Origin: Dyella_B jejuensis
Lineage (GTDB): Bacteria > Pseudomonadota > Gammaproteobacteria > Xanthomonadales > Rhodanobacteraceae
Reading direction: 5' to 3'
Length of the DNA: 64,000 nucleotides
NCBI RefSeq assembly: GCF_044904675.1
Contig: NZ_JADIKJ010000010.1
Location: 1 to 64,000, forward strand
Below, piece by piece: positions 45,747 through 54,905 of this stretch (position 1 is the first letter of the stretch; each line of letters opens with the position of its first letter). The position numbers were made by a program, and so were the translations under genes. Under the pieces are notes generated by a model that was not told the origin of the DNA, did not search any database, and was given only the letters and a program-made list of their open reading frames with translations.

Positions 45747-46067
45747 CTGGCCACGCCCCGACGCGCGGCGTGAAACACCCGGCTCCGCAGCCTCGGCAGC
45801 GCTAAAGCAACGCCGAATGAGTTGGCCTCAACGTGGATGACCGATGGCCTATCGAGCTGCCACCTGGCAGCTCGATTTTTATCCTCACCCGATTCCCAAC
45901 AACCGTAGGTCCTGCGGCAACACGTTTCGCCATGCCAAGGGCCGCGCAACGGGCCGCGCGATGGAAAACAGCGTGCCCCGTCGCGTGTCGTCACGACGTC
46001 GAGATTTTGCCACGGTCACGGCCAGAAAAACTTGACGCCCGCGCAACACGCGACGGAGGAATCTTCG
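45747..46067. other. Intergenic region between protease and alcohol dehydrogenase operon
   Basis: About 320 bp without a gene. It contains the terminator-bearing element at 45826-45879 and, near its right end, the strong GGAGGAA site of the leader peptide at 46068. Confidence 0.6.
45826..45879 (+). ncRNA. Possible small RNA 3' end with Rho-independent terminator (copy B)
   Basis: The block CCTCAACGTGGATGACCGATG matches copy A at 44172 with one change, then comes CGAGCTGCC (45853-45861) pairing GGCAGCTCG (45866-45874) and ATTTTTATCC. The stem differs from copy A by a compensated base pair (T/A for C/G), which argues for a selected RNA structure. It lies 80 bp after the protease stop and may act as its terminator. 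Confidence 0.5.
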
Positions 46068-46106
46068 ATGGCAGCCTTGAATGCCACTGACGCCATCCTT
46101 GAGTAA
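46068..46106 (+). CDS. Putative 12-residue leader peptide before the alcohol dehydrogenase
   Basis: ATG 46068 follows the best ribosome site in the area (GGAGGAA, 8-nt spacing). It encodes MAALNATDAILE and stops at TAA 46104, only 3 nt before the dehydrogenase ATG at 46110, which has no good site of its own. The frame is the same as that of the dehydrogenase. It may be a coupling leader, or the remains of an N-terminal extension cut by a nonsense codon. Confidence 0.5.
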   Translation: MAALNATDAILE

Positions 46107-46109
46107 CGC

Positions 46110-47228
46110 ATGCGTATTACTGCCGCCGTCCTGGAACAGATCGACACACAAACCGTCCCGCACCGCATCACGCTCGAACAAATCGAGCTGGACGATCCAC
46201 GCGACGATGAAGTGCTGGTTCGCGTGATCAGCTGTGGTGTATGCGGCACCGATCGCGGTTGCTTGCACGGGGTTGAGCCCTATCCCACACCAGGCGTACT
46301 CGGCCACGAAGCGGCTGGCGTCGTCGAAGCGGTCGGGCGCAACGTGACTCGCGTGCATAACGGCGATCGGGTGATGATCGGATTTCCGTTCTGCGGGCGC
46401 TGCTATCGTTGCCTGCGCGGCGAGCAGCGTTATTGCGAAAAGAATCGCGACCTGACCTTCAGCGGTTATCGGCTGGATGGCTCCGGCGGCATGCGGCGGC
46501 GCAACGGCGAGGAGCTGGCCGGACGATTTTTCCAGCAATCGTCATGGGCCACCCATACGGTTGCACTCGAACAGCAACTCGCCAGGGTGCCGGACAGCAT
46601 CGAGCTGGAGATGGCCGGTCCTTACGGCTGCAGCATTTCTACCGGCGCTGGCACCGTATTGAACGAATTGCGTCCAGAACCCGGTACGTCGCTCGCCGTG
46701 TTCGGCGCGGGCAACGTCGGACTCGCCGCGGTGATGGCGGCGCGGCTTACCAGCGTCGAACACATCATCGTGATCGACAAAGTGCCCGAGCGCCTCGCCC
46801 TGGCGCGCGAACTCGGCGCAACCCATACCTTCCACGCATCGAGCGACACGGTCGAGGAAATCAAGGAACTGACCCGGCACCGGCTCGATTACGCGATCGA
46901 GGCGACCAACGGCGCCAACCTCGTTGCCGATGCGGTCGCCGCGCTGGGCATGCGCGGCACCTGCGCCGTGGTGGGCGGCTCCAGTCCATCTGCCAAGGTG
47001 ACCCTCAAGCATGCCGACCTGCTTGGGCACGGCAAGCGCCTGATCGGTGTCATGGGCGGCGGCGGCCAGACTCCCGCTTTCCTCGAAAGCCTGATGGCAC
47101 TGCAAGGCCAGGGACGATTCCCCTTGGAAAAACTGGTGCGTTTCTATGACTTCGCCGACGTGAACCGCGCCATCGACGACAGCGACGCGGGTATCACGAT
47201 CAAGCCCATCCTGCGCATGCCTGCCTGA
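46110..47228 (+). CDS. Zinc-dependent alcohol dehydrogenase (MDR family, aryl-alcohol dehydrogenase-like)
   Basis: A 372-residue cytoplasmic NAD(P)-dependent enzyme. Catalytic zinc ligands are C45 in CGVCGTD, H66-E67 in GHEAAG and C174 in YGCSISTG. Structural zinc cysteines are C95, C98, C101 and C109. The cofactor motif is GAGNVG at 199-204. The N-terminus MRITAAVLE matches aryl-alcohol dehydrogenases (XylB type), supporting ATG 46110 despite the weak local ribosome site. It is followed 18 bp later by a yellow/MRJP-like gene, and they likely form an operon. Confidence 0.9.
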   Translation: MRITAAVLEQIDTQTVPHRITLEQIELDDPRDDEVLVRVISCGVCGTDRGCLHGVEPYPTPGVLGHEAAGVVEAVGRNVTRVHNGDRVMIGFPFCGRCYRCLRGEQRYCEKNRDLTFSGYRLDGSGGMRRRNGEELAGRFFQQSSWATHTVALEQQLARVPDSIELEMAGPYGCSISTGAGTVLNELRPEPGTSLAVFGAGNVGLAAVMAARLTSVEHIIVIDKVPERLALARELGATHTFHASSDTVEEIKELTRHRLDYAIEATNGANLVADAVAALGMRGTCAVVGGSSPSAKVTLKHADLLGHGKRLIGVMGGGGQTPAFLESLMALQGQGRFPLEKLVRFYDFADVNRAIDDSDAGITIKPILRMPA

Positions 47229-47246
47229 TTTTTTACTGGAGTCGCC

Positions 47247-48272
47247 ATGTCATCGCTCACTTCCGTTGCCCGTTTCGACCACCAGGTCACCGGCGTCACC
47301 GTCTCGCGGGATGGCCGCCTGTTCGTCAACTTTCCGCGCTGGACCGAAGACGCACCCGTTTCCGTCGCCGAACTGCTGCCCGACGGCAGCCTGCGTCCGT
47401 ATCCGGACAAACATTGGAATGCATGGCGCAACGCCAAGGCCAGCGACATGCCGGTGGCCGAGCATTTCGTATGCGTGCAATCGGTGGTGGCCGATGGCCG
47501 CGGGGCGCTGTGGGTACTGGACCCGGCCGCGCCCGGCAATGAACGAATCCTTCCCGGCGGTCCGAAACTGGTCCGCATCGACCTGTGTACGGACAAGGTC
47601 ACGCAGGTCGTCTTGTTTCCGGAAGAGGTCGTGTTGCAAGGCAGCTACCTCAACGATGTTCGATTCAGTCCGGATGGGCGCACCGCCTACATCACCGACT
47701 CGGGCACGCGCGGCGCGATCATCGTGGTGGATCTCGCCAGCGGCGACAGTTTCCGCGCTTTGGACGGACACGCCTCGACGCAACCGGAAAAAGACGTCGT
47801 CGTGAACATAGACGGCCAGCCGCTGTGCCGTCCGGACGGACGCCAGCCGGTGTTCGCTTCCGATGGCATCGCCATCGCCAATGATGGCCGCACGTTGTAT
47901 TGGCAGGCGCTGACCGGCCGCACGCTGTACAGCATCGCCACCGACAAGCTCACCCGCGATACGCCGGCCGCCGAGATCGAGGCGGCCGTCACCAAGGTCG
48001 GCACGACCAACGTCGCCGACGGCCTGTGGATGAGCAGCACGAACACGCTCTACGTCACTTCGCCGAGCGACAATGCGGTGAAATTCTGGAACGGCAGCGC
48101 GCTGGAAACCGCCGTATCCGACCAGCGGCTGCGTTGGCCCGACACGCTTTCCGAAGGGCCGGATGGCACGCTCTACATCACCGCGTCGCATATCCAGGAT
48201 TCGGTGTGGTTCAAGCCCGATGCCAGCCGTTCGCTTCCTACCGCGTTGTTCTCGTTCGCACCCGTGCATTGA
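47247..48272 (+). CDS. Major royal jelly protein/yellow-family protein
   Basis: A 341-residue beta-propeller protein. Diagnostic motifs are GRLFVNFPRW near the start, WVLDPAAPG, YLNDVRFSPDGRTAYITDSG and DGIAIANDGRTLYWQALTGR. Bacterial members have unknown roles; insect relatives bind amines or act in pigment formation. There is no signal peptide. GGAG (ACTGGAGTCGCC) precedes ATG 47247. Pairing with an alcohol dehydrogenase suggests a lactone- or amine-related step, but this is a guess. Confidence 0.85.
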   Translation: MSSLTSVARFDHQVTGVTVSRDGRLFVNFPRWTEDAPVSVAELLPDGSLRPYPDKHWNAWRNAKASDMPVAEHFVCVQSVVADGRGALWVLDPAAPGNERILPGGPKLVRIDLCTDKVTQVVLFPEEVVLQGSYLNDVRFSPDGRTAYITDSGTRGAIIVVDLASGDSFRALDGHASTQPEKDVVVNIDGQPLCRPDGRQPVFASDGIAIANDGRTLYWQALTGRTLYSIATDKLTRDTPAAEIEAAVTKVGTTNVADGLWMSSTNTLYVTSPSDNAVKFWNGSALETAVSDQRLRWPDTLSEGPDGTLYITASHIQDSVWFKPDASRSLPTALFSFAPVH

Positions 48273-48314
48273 CGGCGGCAATGCTGTGCTTTCTATTTGC
48301 TGCACGAGATTGAC

Positions 48315-48548
48315 ATGATTGCCCACAAGAAACCCGATCCGCACGCTCATGCAAATCCTGTCGAGACCGCGCAGGAATTGCTCAAAAGCAAGCGCGAGCG
48401 AAGTCAAGCGCCACCGTCGTGGCCGCACGCCGAGGACCAGCCACGGCAAGCGCAGGTCTCCGCACGCACGTCATCGCTCGAATTGAATCAAGGCATGCCA
48501 TCCGAATCCGGTCACGAGCGCAACGACATTGGCAAGCGCCATCACTGA
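48315..48548 (+). CDS. Small hypothetical protein, hydrophilic
   Basis: A 77-residue hydrophilic protein starting MIAHKKPDPHAHANP, rich in His, Gln and Ser, with a short helical stretch ETAQELLKSKRERS. Codon use is similar to neighbours. Its stop is 21 bp before the antiporter start. No family recognised; could be spurious. Confidence 0.4.
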   Translation: MIAHKKPDPHAHANPVETAQELLKSKRERSQAPPSWPHAEDQPRQAQVSARTSSLELNQGMPSESGHERNDIGKRHH

Positions 48549-48569
48549 CGCCGGCCAGCAGGCACGGCG

Positions 48570-49913
48570 GTGAGACCGCTGGCCTGGATGTTCTTCCTGG
48601 GCGCGATGCTGCTCGCCACGTCGCTGTCCGCTGGCTGGCTGCGGCGCATGCCGGTAACGCCTTTCGCCTTGTATGCGCTGGCCGGTTTCGCGCTCGGGCC
48701 GACCCTGTTCGATGTTGCGCACGTCGATTTCGTGCAACACGCGCACTGGCTTGGCGGGATCAGCGAAGGCGTGCTTGTCGTATCGCTGTTCCTCACCGGC
48801 TTGAAGTTGCGCCTTCCATGGCGGCATCCGTCGTGGCACGTCGGTTGCCGGCTGGCGGCGCCGGCGATGCTGCTGTGCGTGGCGGCGCTGGCCTGGGCCA
48901 CGCATGCATGGCTTGCCCTGCCATGGGCTGCGGCACTGGTGTTCGCCGCGATGGCCGCGCCGACCGATCCGGTGCTGGCGAGCCTGGTCTCGGTGGATGA
49001 CGCCCGCGATGGCGACGCCCTGCGTGTCGCTCTGTCCAGCGAGGCCGGACTGAACGATGGCGCCGCGCTGCCCTTGCTGATGCTCGGCCTGCTATGCCTT
49101 TCCGGCACCACCGACTTGCACGGCGTGTGGCAATGGTTCTGGCTCGACGTCGGCTGGGCCTTGCCGGCGGGGCTGGCGATCGGATTCGGGCTTGCACGCC
49201 TGGTCGGCATCGCCGCCACGCGCGCCAAGATGGCCAGCGGCGATCGCGCTCCCAGCGATTTCCTGGCGCTTGCCTTGATCCTGCTTGCCTACGCCTGCGC
49301 GAAGTTGCTCGATGCTTCAGGATTTCTCGCCGTGTTTGCGGCTGGTATCGGCCTGCGCCACACCGAGTGGCGCGTAGTCTCCCAACACCCGCATCCACAT
49401 GCCGGGCAAGACCAGGCCGGCCAGGCTCATCCGCCGGCGGAAATGCTGGTCAATCCCAACCAGCGCGACGAAGTGGCGCTGGAAGAACCTTCCGCATCCA
49501 TCGGACTGGTGGTGTCCGATGCGCTTTCCTTCGGCGACACGCTGGAACGGCTGCTCGCCGCCGGCACCATCCTGGTAGTAGGCATTGCCTGTGCCGGCGC
49601 GTGGAGTATGGCCGGGGCATGGATGGGCCTGTTGTTGTTCGTGGTGATTCGGCCGGTATCGGTCTGGATCGCCACCATGGGCCTGGGTACGCCGCCAGTG
49701 CGGCGCCTGCTGATGGGCTGGCTGGGCATACGCGGCATCGGCAGCCTCAACTATCTCGGCTATGCGTTGACGCACGGCCTGCCGGCTGCGCTGGCCCCGC
49801 GGATCACCGCGATGGTCACTACCCTGGTCGTGCTGAGCGTCGTGGTGCATGGCGTAAGCTGCCAGCCGTTGCTGGCGTGGCGGGAACGGCGATTGCGCGA
49901 ACGCGGGCGTTAG
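48570..49913 (+). CDS. Cation:proton antiporter, CPA1 (NhaP-like) family
   Basis: A 447-residue inner-membrane antiporter with about 11-12 membrane segments. The family core is APTDPVLASLV in one half and SSEAGLNDGAALPLLML in the other, where the Asn-Asp pair binds the ion. A cytoplasmic loop with a His/Gln-rich segment (SQHPHPHAGQDQAGQAHP) splits the C-terminal half. The start is GTG 48570. It exchanges Na+ or K+ for H+ and probably helps pH or salt homeostasis, like the Mrp operon 3 kb away. Confidence 0.88.
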   Translation: MRPLAWMFFLGAMLLATSLSAGWLRRMPVTPFALYALAGFALGPTLFDVAHVDFVQHAHWLGGISEGVLVVSLFLTGLKLRLPWRHPSWHVGCRLAAPAMLLCVAALAWATHAWLALPWAAALVFAAMAAPTDPVLASLVSVDDARDGDALRVALSSEAGLNDGAALPLLMLGLLCLSGTTDLHGVWQWFWLDVGWALPAGLAIGFGLARLVGIAATRAKMASGDRAPSDFLALALILLAYACAKLLDASGFLAVFAAGIGLRHTEWRVVSQHPHPHAGQDQAGQAHPPAEMLVNPNQRDEVALEEPSASIGLVVSDALSFGDTLERLLAAGTILVVGIACAGAWSMAGAWMGLLLFVVIRPVSVWIATMGLGTPPVRRLLMGWLGIRGIGSLNYLGYALTHGLPAALAPRITAMVTTLVVLSVVVHGVSCQPLLAWRERRLRERGR

Positions 49914-50092
49914 GCCGAGTTGATTCTTACCTTCACCGCGGTCGCTGGCAGGCAAGCGCAATATTTTTCGACGATATTGGCGCTTGCGCGCAAGCTCACG
50001 CATCTTTCACGCATCGGATCGTTCCATAAGCCGCCATACCCAGGCGATAAGCCGGGCTATGCCAGGGAACATCCAGACGAGGGGCAAGGCGC

Positions 50093-51742
50093 ATGGGGAA
50101 AGGATCGCGCGGGAACGAATGGCTGAAGCAAGTCGCCATCGCTGTTGTCTATGCATTGACGTATCTCGCCATCCGCCCTTATTCCGATGCGCATTGGCCG
50201 GTGACTTCCGGACTGCGCATGGCTTGCTTGCTGCTGGTTCCCTATCGCTATTGGCCTGCGTTGGTAATGGGCGAAATCGGACCGCTTACCTATACCGTGT
50301 TCCAATGCGCGGATCCATTCGGCTTGACTTGGGCGATCATATGTTCGATACCGCCTGTCGCCACCGGCATGCCCATCGTGTGGTACTGCCGCCGCCATAT
50401 GAAGCTGTTTCCGGCGCAACGTGTGATCGATTTGAAAGTACTGCTTATCTGCACATTGGTCACATCACTGGCGTGGGCACTAATCACCTATGGCGCTACA
50501 CTCACAGCCAAGGTGCCCACTGATAGCCCGGTGCAAGTAACGCCATTGATGCTGGTCGACTTTTTCGTCGGCAACTATGGCGCGGCCTTGACGGTGATTA
50601 CCTGGCCGCTATTTGTACGCATCGATAACAACGGACTGCCCTGGAAAGAGCGTGTACGCAATGCATTGAGTACCACCTTGTGTCTCGATACCTTGTTGGC
50701 GCTGATCCCGTCGTTGGCGCTGATGACATGGATGAGCCATCGCAGCACTGGCGAAACGGCGCAAATCCTTCAGATGTCGATGTTTTTGCCGGTAGCGTGG
50801 CTCACTTTCAAGTACGGCTGGCGCGGCGCCGCAACGGGTGGGCCGCTGGCCGTGCTCTGTATCTGTCTGCTTACCAGGCGTGAGGTGCCCGAACCTGGCG
50901 CCATCCAGACGCAGGCGCTCATCGCGATAGCGATTACCTGCCTTCTTGTGCTTGGCACGCGCATCACGACACAGCTTTATAACGAGCGACGCGAACGGCA
51001 CGTAGTAAAAAACGCCCTGCAGGTAGCACAGCATTGCTTGCAGATAAGCGAAAAGCGACTACGCCAAACCTCGCAGGCACTGGAGCTGGTAGGCGGCTCG
51101 TTGGCCATCACACACAGCCGGATGGTGCAGCGTGTACGCCACCTGCTGCCTCCGGATGAAGGGCAAAGTCTGACGCGCCAGGCGACAACCACGCGAAACC
51201 AACTTTTCCGGCTAGCCGAATCTTTACATCCGGCAGCTTGGCGGGAGCGCGGCCTGCCGGCGGCACTGCGCGAAACGATTGGCCGCGCCCTCGATGAAGC
51301 TGGCATGTTTTACAGCTGCCGTATCGAGGGCCGTCGTCTATCGCAACTTGCACCTTCGGTACACCAGATCATCTATCGGCTGGCTTGCGAAGCAGTAGCC
51401 CATATCAGCCTGGATAAGCATAATTATCAACAGGTGCATTTGATGTTGCGTGGTGGAGAAACAAAGGGGCTGCGATGGGCTGTGCTACGCATCGAGGGAA
51501 AATATAGCGCGGAATCCGGGCATCCAATCCCCCACCATGAACGCCAAAACTTATCGGCTAAGCTGGGCATCAGCAGTGTAGACCTCGAAGCACTCCGCGC
51601 CCTTGTCGCGCTGTTCGATGGCGTAGTGCACGTAACGCAAACAGCACGTTCAATCCGCGTGACCATGCTGTTGCACGATGCGCAACACTTGGGGTCGGAA
51701 GCAGCCATCGAAACTCATCCAACGCAATTATGGGTGCGTTGA
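50093..51742 (+). CDS. MASE1-domain sensor protein with degenerate kinase region
   Basis: A 549-residue membrane protein. The first 300 residues form a MASE1-like sensor of eight or so membrane segments (YALTYLAIRPYSDAHWPVTS at the N-terminus). A coiled stretch (about 300-345) and a kinase-like part follow. SLHPAAWRERGLPAAL resembles the LxPxxLxxxGLxxAL motif of NarL/UhpB-type kinases, but the phosphoacceptor ERxRIARELHD is missing, and the N-box region reads CEAVAHISLDKHN. No partner response regulator is adjacent. It may sense but not phosphorylate, or regulate another kinase. Confidence 0.75.
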   Translation: MGKGSRGNEWLKQVAIAVVYALTYLAIRPYSDAHWPVTSGLRMACLLLVPYRYWPALVMGEIGPLTYTVFQCADPFGLTWAIICSIPPVATGMPIVWYCRRHMKLFPAQRVIDLKVLLICTLVTSLAWALITYGATLTAKVPTDSPVQVTPLMLVDFFVGNYGAALTVITWPLFVRIDNNGLPWKERVRNALSTTLCLDTLLALIPSLALMTWMSHRSTGETAQILQMSMFLPVAWLTFKYGWRGAATGGPLAVLCICLLTRREVPEPGAIQTQALIAIAITCLLVLGTRITTQLYNERRERHVVKNALQVAQHCLQISEKRLRQTSQALELVGGSLAITHSRMVQRVRHLLPPDEGQSLTRQATTTRNQLFRLAESLHPAAWRERGLPAALRETIGRALDEAGMFYSCRIEGRRLSQLAPSVHQIIYRLACEAVAHISLDKHNYQQVHLMLRGGETKGLRWAVLRIEGKYSAESGHPIPHHERQNLSAKLGISSVDLEALRALVALFDGVVHVTQTARSIRVTMLLHDAQHLGSEAAIETHPTQLWVR

Positions 51743-51779
51743 GGCTATCACTGCACCCAATTTGATTGGGTTGCGGGGA

Positions 51780-52235
51780 TTAATTTCCGCGGCCTCCCCC
51801 GCAACTCGAAATATTGCATTGCGAATTCGTGGCGGCATTGAAGGCCGTGCTTCCATCGCTTTGCGGCATAGCCGAAATGCTGACCGTGCCATCGCTGTAC
51901 ACGATCGTTGCTGCCGTATTGGTCAATACCTGCGACGTCGTCACATTCCCCGCATCAACACCCACCGGCAACACGATCACCGTGCCCGCGGCCGTACCGA
52001 TCGCCGCGTGTACCGTGCCGTTGAGATCGTTGATCTGCACGTACTTGATGCCGTGCAGGGTGAACACATAGACATGCCATTGGGGACTGGCGCTGACATC
52101 CGCCGCGTTCGGCCAGGATTGGCCCAGGCCCGAGGACAGCGCCGAGGTTTGCGCGAATGCGGACGATATCGTGCCTGCGGCGATCAATCCGGCCAGCGCG
52201 AGCTTGCGTGCCAGGCTTCCTTGGATACGAGACAT
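51780..52235 (-). CDS. Exported hypothetical protein
   Basis: A 151-residue protein starting at ATG 52235, with AAGGGGAAG ahead of it. The signal peptide (about 1-29) ends near AFAQT. The mature part is rich in Ser, Thr, Ala and Val, with alternating beta-like stretches (WHVYVFTLHGIKYVQIND, TAAGTVIVLPVGVDAG) and two Cys near the C-terminus in NISSCGGG. No family recognised; periplasmic or surface location likely. Confidence 0.7.
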   Translation of the reverse strand: MSRIQGSLARKLALAGLIAAGTISSAFAQTSALSSGLGQSWPNAADVSASPQWHVYVFTLHGIKYVQINDLNGTVHAAIGTAAGTVIVLPVGVDAGNVTTSQVLTNTAATIVYSDGTVSISAMPQSDGSTAFNAATNSQCNISSCGGGRGN

Positions 52236-52378
52236 CGGACTTCCCCTTGGTGATGGTAGTGGGCCTACCGGAGTGCCGAATGTAGCAGGGCAAATGTCAT
52301 CGGTGCGGCGTGTCCTGTACACATATTCAGTGCCATGCCGGACGACGCCGTTCCTTCACGCCGCCTTGACGCACTTTC

Positions 52379-53113
52379 TCAGGCGCCATAGCGGCGCTGG
52401 CACAGCTCGCAGAAAAAGCTGCGGCGATTGCGCTTGCCCAGGTAACCGCGCGTCAGGGGGACATGGTGGATCGGGCAACTGCCCTGGTTATGCACCAGCC
52501 AATGCTTGCGCAGTACGTGCGCCTTCTTCCAGTCCAGGAACCGAAAACTGTATTCGCGTGCCTGGGCCACGATCTCGCTCGACTTGCGCGGCGGCAGGTC
52601 GCCGACGCGGGAAAGCGGATGCACCTTGCACAGGAACAACACCTCGTTCTTGATGATGTTGCCTACGCCGGCAAACACGTCCTGGTCCAGCAGCGCATCG
52701 CAGATCAACGCCTCCGGCATGGCGCGGAGCTTCTTGCGCACCAGGCGGGCGTCCCACTGATCGGACATGATATCGATACGCCAGTCGTACTGCGACGCGA
52801 TGTCGCCTTCCAGCAGCTTTACCGAGCAATTGTAGAAATTGAGCTCGCCCTTGGCGAAAACCAGGCCGAGCCGCGGCACGATATCGCGCTGCTCATTGAT
52901 CCGGTAGCTGCCGAACATCAACAAGTGCACGCGCACGAAAAATCCGTCGAACTGGATCAGCGTCTGCTTGCCGAAACTGCGCAGGGCGACGATGCACGCG
53001 CCCTCGATGCGCGCCATCGCGATCTTCGCGTTGCCATGCGCGCGACGCACGCGCTTGCCGACGAAGATCGATGCCTCGTCCCGCAGTATCGCTATGGAAG
53101 GGCCTTCCGGCAT
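52379..53113 (-). CDS. Fpg/Nei-family DNA glycosylase
   Basis: A 244-residue base-excision enzyme. The start ATG 53113 yields MPEGPSIAIL, where Pro2 and Glu3 are the catalytic residues, so the longer upstream frame is excluded. Other features are the conserved Lys in SFGKQTLIQF, the helix-two-turn-helix QDVFAGVGNIIKNEVLF and a C-terminal zinc finger CPIHHV...FFCELCQRR. It resembles the endonuclease VIII-like branch more than MutM, but the split is uncertain. It starts 13 bp after the Mrp subunit D stop and may share its transcript. Confidence 0.92.
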   Translation of the reverse strand: MPEGPSIAILRDEASIFVGKRVRRAHGNAKIAMARIEGACIVALRSFGKQTLIQFDGFFVRVHLLMFGSYRINEQRDIVPRLGLVFAKGELNFYNCSVKLLEGDIASQYDWRIDIMSDQWDARLVRKKLRAMPEALICDALLDQDVFAGVGNIIKNEVLFLCKVHPLSRVGDLPPRKSSEIVAQAREYSFRFLDWKKAHVLRKHWLVHNQGSCPIHHVPLTRGYLGKRNRRSFFCELCQRRYGA

Positions 53114-53126
53114 CTCGATCCCGGCT

Positions 53127-54905
53127 TCAATGCGCAACCGCCGCGATGCCCGCGGCAAGCAAAGCCAGGCCAAACACCAGCCACGCTACCTGGTCCCCTA
53201 CCCGCCCCGCATGCAGCGAACGCAACGCGCCGATGGAAACGTGCGCCGGCCACAGCGCGCGATGCTCGAGCAGCCTGGCGGCGAACAGTTGCAATGCGGC
53301 GATCACCATGGCCAAGCCGAGCGCCAACCATGCGAAAAATTCGCTGCTCGACGATGGCGCGGAAGCGGCCGGCACGACATAGGCCTGCGCGCCACTCAGT
53401 ACCGACCACGCGGGCATGTGCATAAAGGTGGCCGCGGCCATGCGCGCCATCCGCCGCAATGGTTCGCCCGCCACCAGGTTGGCTGCTACCAGCATCGCCA
53501 GTGGTACGAACATCATCGACCAGGGGCGGTCACCGCTTTCCGATTCGTGCGCGGCAGGTGCCTTGCCCGCTGGCAATTCGCCCTTGCCGAGAAAAATCCG
53601 CACACCGGCGCGCAGCACTGCCGCACCCGTGGTGGCGGAGGAAATCACGATGATCGCGACCAGCCAACCCGTGCCCTGCGCCTTGCCGGCGCCTTCGATG
53701 GCTTCCGCGCCCGCGGCCATGATGCCGACCGGCAAGCCGGCCAGGCACAATCCGGCGATGGCATAAAAGCACCCGAGCAGATGGCGATCGCGCGCGCGCC
53801 CGTAGAGTTCCAGTTCGTCCACGCTGTCCAGCGTGGCGGCGAGCATCCCGGCGGCCATGAACAAGGCCGCTTTCACCATGCCGTGGCCGAGCATGTACAG
53901 CAGCCATCCAGTCGCGCCGCTGCCGGACACCAGGCACAGCGCGGCCAGCATCACGCCGACGTGGCTCACGGTCGAATACGCCAGCAGGCGTTTCAAATGG
54001 GTCTGCTGCAACGCCATGAGACCGCCCACCAACGCGGTGACCGCACCGATCGGCAACAGCAGTGCATGCAGCAAGGCGGCAACGGCCGGCACGTCCACGT
54101 AGGTGGTCATCGCCAATCGGCCGAGCCCGAACAGGCCAACCGGCACCATCACCCCGGAAAACACTACCGAGACCGGCGTAGGCGCTACCGCGTGCGCGTC
54201 GGCCAGCCAGAAATGAAACGGCACGGCCGCGGCCTTGATCAGCATGGCCGTGCCCATCAACACAAACGATGCCTCGGCGAGCACGTCGGCATGACCGGCC
54301 GCGAACAGCTTGCCGACCAGCGCCATGTCCAGCGCGCCGGTGGCCGCATAAGCCAGCCCTACGCCGGCCATCATCAGGAAACTGCCGAGCGTGTTGACCA
54401 CGGTGAAATTGAGTGCGCCTTCCAGGGCCGCGTCTTCTAGCCGATAACCGGTCAAGGCAAAGGCGATCACGCTCATCGTCTCGAACCAGACGAAGGCATT
54501 GAACAGATCGTGGGTGAAGCAGAATCCGATCAGCGCGGCGCAGAACATCAGCATCAGCGCGTGGAAGTGGGCGCGTACTTCCTCGAAGTAGTGCCAGGAG
54601 AACATGAAGGTAAGCGCGAACAGGCCGGCAATGAAAGCACCCGCGCCGGCGCCCGCGCTATCCACCACGAAGCTGATGCCCAAGACCGGCCCATGCGCGG
54701 GGGCCCATCCGCCATACCAGTACACCATCGGCATATGGGTGGCCGCATGCGCGAGCGCTGCGCACTGGATACAGATTGCCGCGGTGGCAAGAATCGCCAC
54801 CGCATCGACGATCCGCCGCGGCACCGCTTTTTCAAACAGCAGGGCAAGCGCCGCCACCAGCAGCGGCAGCACCACCGGCAACGGTATCCAGTGCAACAGG
54901 TTCAA
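53127..54905 (-). CDS. mrpD: Mrp antiporter subunit D (NuoM/N-like proton-conducting subunit)
   Basis: A 592-residue membrane protein of the complex I antiporter-like family, longer than the usual 490-500. Core family features are VWFETMSVIAFALTGYRLED (Glu), LIKAAAVPFHFWLADAHAVA (Lys and His) and LLAYSTVSHVGVM. A C-terminal extension of about 100 residues adds two membrane segments. The likely start is TTG 54905, overlapping the subunit C stop (TTGA). It is the only NuoL/M/N-type subunit in this operon. Confidence 0.9.
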   Translation of the reverse strand: MNLLHWIPLPVVLPLLVAALALLFEKAVPRRIVDAVAILATAAICIQCAALAHAATHMPMVYWYGGWAPAHGPVLGISFVVDSAGAGAGAFIAGLFALTFMFSWHYFEEVRAHFHALMLMFCAALIGFCFTHDLFNAFVWFETMSVIAFALTGYRLEDAALEGALNFTVVNTLGSFLMMAGVGLAYAATGALDMALVGKLFAAGHADVLAEASFVLMGTAMLIKAAAVPFHFWLADAHAVAPTPVSVVFSGVMVPVGLFGLGRLAMTTYVDVPAVAALLHALLLPIGAVTALVGGLMALQQTHLKRLLAYSTVSHVGVMLAALCLVSGSGATGWLLYMLGHGMVKAALFMAAGMLAATLDSVDELELYGRARDRHLLGCFYAIAGLCLAGLPVGIMAAGAEAIEGAGKAQGTGWLVAIIVISSATTGAAVLRAGVRIFLGKGELPAGKAPAAHESESGDRPWSMMFVPLAMLVAANLVAGEPLRRMARMAAATFMHMPAWSVLSGAQAYVVPAASAPSSSSEFFAWLALGLAMVIAALQLFAARLLEHRALWPAHVSIGALRSLHAGRVGDQVAWLVFGLALLAAGIAAVAH

